From NCBI GenBank assembly GCA_946479185.1, contig CAMLFF010000080.1, positions 1 through 10,729 of the forward strand: DNA of 10,729 nucleotides, in the 5' to 3' direction. The notes beneath the pieces were generated by a model. It saw only the letters and a program-made list of their open reading frames with translations. It was not told the origin of the DNA and ran no database searches. A program made the position numbers and the translations under genes. The DNA comes from an uncultured Sphingobium sp. (lineage in GTDB: Bacteria > Pseudomonadota > Alphaproteobacteria > Sphingomonadales > Sphingomonadaceae). Each line of letters starts with the position of its first letter. Within the stretch, counting starts at the first letter, position 1. Below are positions 5,942-10,729 of this stretch, in pieces.

Positions 5942-6961
5942 ATGCGTAACGAAACCCGCGAGCGTTTTAACGAGTTCTGCGAGAATATCGCCACCCTCAA
6001 TGGCGTCTCGGACGCCACCGCCAAATTTAACGTCGAGCCCTCGATCCAGCAGAAGCTGGTCGACAAAAAGCAGGAATCGAGCGCCTTCCTGAGCCGGATC
6101 AACATTGTCCCTGTGACCGATATGAAGGGCGACGTTCTGGGCCTTGGTGCTCCCGGTCCGAACAGCTCGCGCACCGATACAAGCGGAAACGCGCGCCGCC
6201 AGACGCGTCAGCTCACTGGCCTCGATTCGTTCGGCTATGAGTGCTTCCAGACCAATTATGACACGCATCTGCGTTACGCGTTGCTTGATATGTGGGCCAA
6301 GTTTGCTGACTTTGAGGTTCGCATTCAGAACCAGATCGTGAAGGGGCAAGCGCTCGACAATATTCGCATTGGCTTCAATGGCACGAGCGCGGCTGCAACG
6401 ACCAATTTGGACGCCAATCCGACGCTTCACAACGTGAACATTGGCTGGCTGCAGAAGCTGCGCACCCAGAAGCCAGCGCATGTGATGGATGAAGGTGCTG
6501 TGGCCGATAAGGTGACCTATGGCTCCCATGCGACGGCGGATTACGCGACGCTCGATGCCCTGATCTACGACGCCACCCGGCAATTGCTGCCAAGTTGGGC
6601 TGCAGACGACACGGAGCTGGTGGTCATCACTTCGCGCGATTTGCTGCACGATAAATATTTCCCGATGGTCAACGACGCGATTGACCCGACTGAGCAGATT
6701 GCTCGCGATGTGATCATGTCGACCAAGCGTCTTGGTGGTCTGCCTGCTGCAACTGTGCCATTCTTCCCTGCGGGCACGGCGTTCATCACCCGTTTCGATA
6801 ATCTTTCGATCTATGAGCAGGAAGGCAGGCGCCGCCGCCACATCAAGGACGCGCCCGACGCGGATCGCATTGAGGATTTTCAGTCCTCGAACGACAGCTA
6901 CGTGATCGAGGATCATGATTATGCCTGCCTCATCGAGAATATCGAGCTGAAGGCAGCCTGA
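5942..6961 (+). CDS. N: Major capsid protein precursor (P2 gpN family)
   Basis: 339 residues (P2 gpN 357). It builds the icosahedral head shell, probably with the HK97-like fold. Conserved stretches along the whole length include RNETRERFN at the start, QESSAFLSRINIVPV (about 42-56), EMKG-like DMKGD, NIGWLQKLRT, DYATLDAL, the DKYFPMVND block and RVPYFPAG-like TVPFFPAG, ending near SYVIEDHDYACLIENI. In P2 about 31 N-terminal residues are removed by gpO; an equivalent cut here is inferred. GGAG (5932-5935) lies 6 bases before the ATG. It is followed by a hairpin before gpM, which may set its higher expression. Confidence 0.95.
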   Translation: MRNETRERFNEFCENIATLNGVSDATAKFNVEPSIQQKLVDKKQESSAFLSRINIVPVTDMKGDVLGLGAPGPNSSRTDTSGNARRQTRQLTGLDSFGYECFQTNYDTHLRYALLDMWAKFADFEVRIQNQIVKGQALDNIRIGFNGTSAAATTNLDANPTLHNVNIGWLQKLRTQKPAHVMDEGAVADKVTYGSHATADYATLDALIYDATRQLLPSWAADDTELVVITSRDLLHDKYFPMVNDAIDPTEQIARDVIMSTKRLGGLPAATVPFFPAGTAFITRFDNLSIYEQEGRRRRHIKDAPDADRIEDFQSSNDSYVIEDHDYACLIENIELKAA

Positions 6962-6992
6962 GATAACCCCGCGAGCAATGAGCCGTGAGATG

Positions 6993-7019
6993 GGGGAGGG
7001 TGGCAGCGCCATCCTCCCC
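6993..7019 (+). terminator. Strong hairpin between capsid and small terminase genes
   Basis: GGGGAGGGTGGC (6993-7004) pairs with GCCATCCTCCCC (7008-7019) over 12 positions with one G-U and a 3-base loop, 31 bases after the capsid stop codon and 20 before the gpM start. There is no T-run. It probably works as a partial terminator or as a 3' stabiliser of capsid mRNA, lowering gpM relative to gpN. The gpM ribosome site (AAGAGG, 7025-7030) lies just outside the stem. Confidence 0.45.
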
Positions 7020-7039
7020 GCAGCAAGAGGAATATCCGC

Positions 7040-7798
7040 ATGATTAGTCCCGCCGCCCGCCACAAGCAGAAGGTTCTGGCCCGTATGGCAGCGGAACAGG
7101 CTGCCCCCGGTCCTATCGCCGCAGCGCGGCTTGAGGATGGCCCGGCAGCTACCGAATATGAGCTTTTGCTCGCCCAGCTTGGCAGCCACTTGGCGCAGCT
7201 CCGCGAGATCCAGTCTGTTGAAGGCAAGATCGCCAAAAAGCACGAGTTGATCCTTGCCTATGATCATCATGTCGATGCCACGCTGGAAGCTAGCGCAGAG
7301 ACAGGTGCCGCCGTGCAAGATGAGATCGTCGCGACCATGATGATCTGGCGGCTCGATATCGGTGATTTTGAGCGCGGGCTTGACCTGGCTGAACATGTGC
7401 TGCGCTTTGGCCTCGCTATGCCCGGCCACATGAAGCGGCAGGGCGCTACGCTGATTGCCGAAGAGATAGCGGAAGCCGCGCTGGCAGCCGACCGGGACGG
7501 CAAGGCTTTTCGCCTCGACATCATCGATCGCGTCGCCGCGTTGACCGAAAAGCAGGATATGCCCGATCAGGTGCGCGCGAAGCTGTTCAAGGCGCGTGGC
7601 CGAGCGCTGCTGCACATCCACGCCCTCATCCTCGAAAAGCCGGAAAGCGCCGCTGCCGGTGGCCCACAGGCTGCATTGAGCGAAGCCCTTGCTAGCTTCC
7701 GCCGCGCGCTGGCGCTGGACCGCAATGCGGGCGTGAAAAAGGACATTGAGCGCCTTCTGACGAAGGTGACCGACGCGCCGTCTGAAGAGACGGCCTGA
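7040..7798 (+). CDS. M: Terminase small subunit / endonuclease (P2 gpM family)
   Basis: 252 residues (P2 gpM 247). It is the partner of gpP in recognising and cutting cos. Family hallmarks visible are the MxSPAxRH start (MISPAARHK), the MMIWRLDIGDFERGLDLAEHVLRFGL-type segment around 100-125 with GLAMPGHMKR, and the late MPDQVRAKLFKARG and NAGVKKDIERLL segments. The protein is mostly helical and charged. The ATG at 7040 has AAGAGG 9 bases upstream. The Lys-rich C-terminal tail of P2 gpM is largely absent; this protein ends soon after DAPSEETA. Confidence 0.92.
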   Translation: MISPAARHKQKVLARMAAEQAAPGPIAAARLEDGPAATEYELLLAQLGSHLAQLREIQSVEGKIAKKHELILAYDHHVDATLEASAETGAAVQDEIVATMMIWRLDIGDFERGLDLAEHVLRFGLAMPGHMKRQGATLIAEEIAEAALAADRDGKAFRLDIIDRVAALTEKQDMPDQVRAKLFKARGRALLHIHALILEKPESAAAGGPQAALSEALASFRRALALDRNAGVKKDIERLLTKVTDAPSEETA

Positions 7799-7805
7799 CA
7801 AGCTG

Positions 7806-7825
7806 CGCCCCGGCGCCGGGGGGCG
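7806..7825 (+). repeat. GC-rich palindrome between gpM and gpL
   Basis: CCCCGGCGCCGGGG (7808-7821) is a perfect palindrome. An alternative pairing uses CGCCCC (7806-7811) with GGGGCG (7820-7825). It sits 7 bases after the gpM stop, in the 100-base gap before gpL. No T-run follows, so an RNA-processing or weak attenuation role is the most that can be said. Confidence 0.35.
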
Positions 7826-7898
7826 GTGAAGAGCATGAGCGCGTCTGACGCTACCTCAGGCTCCGATCCCCACCCCCCGCATATTTTGCGGAGACAAC

Positions 7899-8396
7899 AT
7901 GAACGGCTTTATCGCATCGCCTTCACCCCCGGCCAGCCCGGCGGATAGCGAGATCAGCGGCGGCGCGTTCTGGCCCGCCATTGACGTGAACCGCTTCCGC
8001 GATTCCATGCGCATCGGCAATCAGCTGATCACGCACCCGCGCGTATGTGAGGCGCTGCTCGGCGCAATGATCATGGCCGATGACAATCTGGCTGACTGGC
8101 GCACGAAACAGGAGGTTGCGGGGCACACCACGCTTGAGCAGGTGCCTGCGCCGACATTCTCGCATGGCGTTGACGCTGCCACCGTAGAGAGCCGCCTTGT
8201 CATCCTGTGGCGCCGGGCGGTCCATGCCTTCGCTGCTGCCGATCTGATCGAGACACACCTAGATGTTAGCGCGACCAAGACCGGCGCTGCGCAGGGTGAG
8301 GTGCAGGCCCTCACGCCCGACGATCATCGCCGCAATGCCATCCATGCGATCCGCACAATCATTGGTGAACGGCGCACGGTTGTCGAGTTGATCTGA
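7899..8396 (+). CDS. L: Head completion/stabilization protein (P2 gpL family)
   Basis: 165 residues (P2 gpL 169). It closes the filled head at the portal vertex so that the tail can join. The family pattern is visible as FWPAIDVNRFRDSMRIGN near 24-41, ALLGAMIMADDNLADWR near 52-68, and a C-terminal NAIHAIRTIIGERRTVVELI. GGAG at 7890-7893 precedes the ATG by 5 bases. Its TGA overlaps the gpX ATG by one base (TGATG), so the two are translationally coupled. Confidence 0.92.
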   Translation: MNGFIASPSPPASPADSEISGGAFWPAIDVNRFRDSMRIGNQLITHPRVCEALLGAMIMADDNLADWRTKQEVAGHTTLEQVPAPTFSHGVDAATVESRLVILWRRAVHAFAAADLIETHLDVSATKTGAAQGEVQALTPDDHRRNAIHAIRTIIGERRTVVELI

Positions 8397-8617
8397 TGTC
8401 CACCGTACAGGCCACCGCGCAGCAGGGCGAGACGCTGGACGCGATCGTCTGGCGCGTGCTTGGCGCGTGGTCAGGCGGCATTGTCGAGCAGGCTTATGAA
8501 CTCAATCGCGACCTGGCTGATATCGGCGCGGTGCTGCCCGAAGGGCGTCTGGTCATCTTGCCCGCGCTATCCAGCGCTGCCGCCAACTCGCTCGACATCA
8601 TCAAACTTTGGGAGTGA
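8396..8617 (+). CDS. X: Tail protein X (P2 gpX family, LysM-like)
   Basis: 73 residues (P2 gpX 67). It is a small tail-assembly protein with a LysM-like peptidoglycan-binding pattern: GETLDAIVWRV near 11-21, EQAYELNRDLADIGAVLPEG near 31-50, then VILPAL. The start overlaps the gpL stop. In P2 the next genes are holin Y and endolysin K; here gpR follows after 3 bases. Confidence 0.92.
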   Translation: MSTVQATAQQGETLDAIVWRVLGAWSGGIVEQAYELNRDLADIGAVLPEGRLVILPALSSAAANSLDIIKLWE

Positions 8618-8620
8618 GCT

Positions 8621-9136
8621 GTGCCAGCGCCGAAACATCAATTGTTGCGGGACTTCCTCACGCAAGCGCTGCCCGAACTGGCCCGGAATCCTGACAAGCT
8701 GAGCATCTACCTGACCGGGGGGCGGCTCGTCTCGCGCTATGGGCCAAATCTGGGCTTCGAATATCGGGCATTGCTGCAAATCGACATGCTGGGCTTTACC
8801 GGGGATCCGGCGGCGTTTTTCCTGCCGCTCGTGATGTGGTTGCGGCGCCATGAGCCTGCCGCGCTGCTCAATCATGAGACCGGCGACGAACGGCTGCGCT
8901 TCGAGATCGACATCGTGGACAATGGCGCGGTGGACATCAGCATCACCCTGCCCATGAGCGAGGCCGTGGACGTGCTGCAGCAGGAGGATGGCAGTCATCA
9001 GATGACTTTGCGCGAAGAACTGCCGATCATCGACGAAATGCCGCTGGATGGCGCTCTGGATGATGCTGGCGACCTCGCTCTGCTTCGCCGCGTCTATGTC
9101 GGCGGTGAATTGCTCGGTGGGGATCCCGGGCCCTGA
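8621..9136 (+). CDS. R: Tail completion protein R (P2 gpR family)
   Basis: 171 residues (P2 gpR about 155). Together with gpS it completes the contractile tail at its head-proximal end. Family signals are the N-terminal LLRDFLTQALPELARNPDKLSIYLTGG region (8-34), the YRALLQIDMLGFTGDP segment (about 48-63) and LPLVMWLRRHEP. The GTG start at 8621 is supported by GGGAG 6 bases upstream, inside the end of gpX. It ends in TGATG overlapping gpS by one base. The C-terminal stretch after about 120 is acidic. Confidence 0.9.
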   Translation: MPAPKHQLLRDFLTQALPELARNPDKLSIYLTGGRLVSRYGPNLGFEYRALLQIDMLGFTGDPAAFFLPLVMWLRRHEPAALLNHETGDERLRFEIDIVDNGAVDISITLPMSEAVDVLQQEDGSHQMTLREELPIIDEMPLDGALDDAGDLALLRRVYVGGELLGGDPGP

Positions 9137-9825
9137 TGGCGGATATCGGCGCGCACGATCTGGCCGAGCTGGAGCGCTATGTTGGCGGGCTCCTCAATGC
9201 GCTGAAACCCGCCGAGCGGCGTTCGCTGTTTCGCACAGTGTCCCGATCGCTTCGCGCGAGCCAGCAGCAGCGGATCATGCGCCAGCGCAACCCTGATGGA
9301 CCGCGGTTCGAGCCGCGCAAACGGCCCAAGGAGCCGGTGCCGGGGGGCTTTACGGTGAAATTCCTCTATCCAGAAGGCGGGGCAGGGGCGGCGCGCTTGG
9401 TGCTGATGCACAGCTGGACACGGCAAGGGCCGCTGCTCACCGGGTTCGATGTGAAGGCGGGCGGCATCCGCTCATTCGAATGGCGCAAGGTCATTCGCTG
9501 GCTGCCGGTGAATGAAGGCGAGCAGAATGCAGGTGCAGGCAAGCTTCGCCGCCCATCGATCCGCCAGCGGGCCATGTTCCGCAAGATCAGGCGTAGCGGC
9601 GTGATGAACGCGGGCGCCAATGAGCAGGAAGCGTGGGTGGGATTCGCGGGCAGGGTAGCCGCTGTTGCCCGCATCCATCAGGAAGGGCTGTTCGACAAAA
9701 CCTCAACCAACGCTCCAGAGGTCCGCTATGCAATGCGGCAGCTCCTCGGCTTTTCGGCTCAAGACCGCGCGGCGATTGTCGATGCCACGATCGAGCACAT
9801 GATGGCAGACGTCGAAACGCGATAA
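9136..9825 (+). CDS. S: Tail completion protein S / virion morphogenesis protein, enlarged
   Basis: 229 residues, compared with about 150 for P2 gpS. Both ends fit the family: LERYVGGLLNALKPAERRSLFRTVSRSLRASQQQRIMRQRNPDG and RKRP at 12-64, then MFRKIRRS near 147-154, WVGFAGRVAAVARIHQEGL near 167-185, and PEVRYAMRQLLGFS to the end. Between them, roughly residues 66-143, is an extra stretch (VKFLYPEGG...WRKVIRWLPVNEGEQNAG) without a P2 counterpart that I know of. It shares the reading frame and shows no base anomaly, so I read it as a domain insertion and not an artefact. It is the last recognisable virion gene here; P2 would continue with V, W and J. Confidence 0.88.
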   Translation: MADIGAHDLAELERYVGGLLNALKPAERRSLFRTVSRSLRASQQQRIMRQRNPDGPRFEPRKRPKEPVPGGFTVKFLYPEGGAGAARLVLMHSWTRQGPLLTGFDVKAGGIRSFEWRKVIRWLPVNEGEQNAGAGKLRRPSIRQRAMFRKIRRSGVMNAGANEQEAWVGFAGRVAAVARIHQEGLFDKTSTNAPEVRYAMRQLLGFSAQDRAAIVDATIEHMMADVETR

Positions 9826-9842
9826 AGCGAGAGCGGCCCCGC

Positions 9843-9876
9843 TTGACCTCATATCCGCATTGTTCCTATTTTGTTC
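9843..9876 (+). promoter_or_regulatory. SOS promoter with alphaproteobacterial LexA box
   Basis: GTTC (9862-9865), seven bases CTATTTT, GTTC (9873-9876) exactly fits the GTTC-N7-GTTC direct repeat bound by LexA in alphaproteobacteria. A sigma-70-like -35 TTGACC (9843-9848) and -10 TATTTT (9867-9872) are spaced 18 bases apart, and the LexA box covers the -10, the expected position for repression. The next start codon is 9897 with a strong GGAGG. Confidence 0.75.
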
Positions 9877-9896
9877 TCAACAACGGAGGGCAAGCC

Positions 9897-10070
9897 ATGA
9901 ACGCGCGCAAGATGATGAATGAGGAAATATTGGTGCTTCAGAAGGAAGCGGCGATCGAGCAGACAGTGATGGCGCTGGCCCGCGCGAACTGGAAGCGTCT
10001 TAGCAAGCTGGATCCGGCTGAGATGATCTTAGCGGCGATTGAATTGGGCATGCGCCATCGCGAGGTTTAA
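9897..10070 (+). CDS. Small SOS-controlled protein of unknown function
   Basis: 57 residues, not recognised. It is rich in Met, Ala, Glu and Leu and predicted mostly helical, with an amphipathic run from 6 to 34 and a second helix 39-55 (DPAEMILAAIELGMRHR). There is no signal peptide, membrane segment or Cys. The start is firm: GGAGG (9885-9889) lies 7 bases before ATG 9897, just behind the LexA-box promoter. The frame is open upstream across gpS, but that part is a shadow. It is the first gene of a probable three-gene SOS operon ending in SRAP. It could be a DNA-damage accessory factor or regulator; nothing in the sequence decides this. Confidence 0.75.
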   Translation: MNARKMMNEEILVLQKEAAIEQTVMALARANWKRLSKLDPAEMILAAIELGMRHREV

Positions 10071-10121
10071 ACCGCTCGTTGGACACAGCTGCACCTCGGT
10101 CACATATTCGAACGATTGATC

Positions 10122-10343
10122 ATGGCGATCAGGCAGGCAATCATCACTTTTGACAGTGAGCGCGTGACGAAGTGGGATTTTCAGGCCGAAGCCGCCAACA
10201 TAGACTGGATCTTCAAGACCTCGCTAAATGGCTTGGAGCACCCGCCATCGCGCGGCATCCTCTCCATCAGGCATGTTCCAGAGGGTAGCGAGATCATCGT
10301 TGCACCGGCGCTAGGCTATGGCAAACATGATACCGAGGCATGA
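10122..10343 (+). CDS. Small hypothetical protein in the SOS cassette
   Basis: 73 residues, not recognised. The composition is that of a soluble alpha/beta protein: a beta-like N-terminus (RQAIITFDS), KWDFQAEAANIDWIFKTSLNG, then beta-like RGILSIRHVPEGSEIIVAPALGYG. There is no Cys or membrane segment. ATG 10122 has no clear ribosome site, and a TTG two codons earlier is possible. It lies 51 bases after the previous gene and 52 before SRAP on the same strand with no promoter of its own that I can see, so it is probably co-transcribed from the LexA-controlled promoter. Confidence 0.6.
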   Translation: MAIRQAIITFDSERVTKWDFQAEAANIDWIFKTSLNGLEHPPSRGILSIRHVPEGSEIIVAPALGYGKHDTEA

Positions 10344-10395
10344 TAGCTGGCTTCGATATTCGTCGAGTCCATGAGCGCGCGAAGGAGCCTTCCGA

Positions 10396-10729
10396 ATGTG
10401 CAATCTTTACCGCCTCCGCGAGAATGCGCACATCTTCCTCAACACCTTTGGTGCCGTGCCCGATCCCCGCTACGGCGGCACGATTGAAAAGGACTACGTC
10501 TCGCCTGGTCGACCCGGTTATGTCGTGCGCGAAGATGATGGCCAGCGCGTGCTGTCATTGATGAATTGGGGATTCCCATTCCAAGGCAGGCCAGTCACCA
10601 ACGTTCGCAACTATACGAGCAACTTTTGGCTCTCAGCGCTTAAGGCGCCGGATCGCCGCTGCCTTGTGCCGGTCACTGAGTTTCAGGAATGGTCCGTGGA
10701 GGCGATGCCCGACACCGGCAAGAGAAAGC
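10396..10729 (+). CDS. SOS response-associated peptidase, SRAP/YedK-HMCES family (3'-truncated by window)
   Basis: The first 111 residues of a SRAP-domain protein. The family protects abasic sites in single-stranded DNA: the Met is removed and Cys2 forms a thiazolidine crosslink with the abasic deoxyribose. Seen here: Met-Cys2 (MCNLYR), the WGFP motif at 58-61, an N-x-R core (N69, R71) matching the YedK Asn75 region, and RCLVPVTEFQEW at 88-99 with E98 in the position of the catalytic Glu105. The His of the second half lies beyond the window. GAAGGAG (10381-10387) is 8 bases upstream of the ATG. FQEW replaces the common FYEW, as in a divergent subfamily. It probably belongs to the LexA-controlled operon. 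Confidence 0.92.
   Translation, partial: MCNLYRLRENAHIFLNTFGAVPDPRYGGTIEKDYVSPGRPGYVVREDDGQRVLSLMNWGFPFQGRPVTNVRNYTSNFWLSALKAPDRRCLVPVTEFQEWSVEAMPDTGKRK

Noticed and set aside
5873..7801. 642-codon minus-strand frame opposite capsid and small terminase genes
   Set aside because: Antisense shadow of gpN and gpM, typical of GC-rich DNA; it crosses two well-identified genes and their spacer.
7835..7948. 37-codon frame between gpM and gpL
   Set aside because: Overlaps the gpL start out of frame, has no convincing ribosome site and no recognisable features.
10340..10561. 73-codon frame overlapping the SRAP start
   Set aside because: Runs 166 bases into SRAP in another frame; the SRAP start has a good ribosome site and conserved residues.

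Overview
This window covers the left end and head/tail-completion module of a P2-like prophage (Peduoviridae type) in a GC-rich alphaproteobacterium, most likely a sphingomonad. The alphaproteobacterial inference rests on a GTTC-N7-GTTC LexA box at 9862-9876, which is the class-specific SOS operator. High GC and codon usage agree with it. The genus-level guess is inference only.

Bases 1-278 look like host DNA. Bases 279-321 (minus strand) are a perfect-looking 3' half of a tRNA-Glu(TTC), running from the anticodon loop to CCA with no 5' half. This is the usual scar left where a tyrosine-integrase prophage has recombined into a tRNA gene. The orientation puts the phage on the right. Bases 322-1133 carry no convincing gene but are rich in signals: hairpins next to the att site, an unexplained array of 13 GTAAG/CTTAC motifs (523-760) whose ends are near-perfect inverted copies, a G-rich segment at 945-957 that closely resembles the P2 cohesive-end (cos) sequence in the same orientation relative to the portal gene, and a 12-bp hairpin behind the methylase gene.

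From 1134 to 4917 three genes run leftward: a D12-class DNA adenine methylase, the portal protein (gpQ) and the large terminase subunit (gpP). From 5062 to 9825 the opposite-strand operon reads scaffold/protease (gpO), major capsid (gpN), small terminase/endonuclease (gpM), head completion (gpL), tail protein X, and tail completion proteins R and S. This is the P2 order Q-P-<>-O-N-M-L-X-R-S, with divergent late transcription starting from 4918-5061, where a 23-bp dyad resembles an Ogr-type late-activator site. gpP and gpM package DNA through the gpQ portal into gpN shells assembled on gpO. gpL finishes the head, and gpX, gpR and gpS take part in tail completion.

Two departures from P2 stand out. 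The lysis cassette that P2 carries between X and R (Y, K, lysA-C) is absent. After gpS, the P2 baseplate genes (V, W, J) do not follow. Instead a separately promoted cassette begins: a LexA-box promoter, two small unknown genes, and a SOS response-associated peptidase (SRAP/YedK-HMCES family) cut off by the window end. The methylase between cos and the portal gene and this SOS cassette are best read as accessory (moron) genes.
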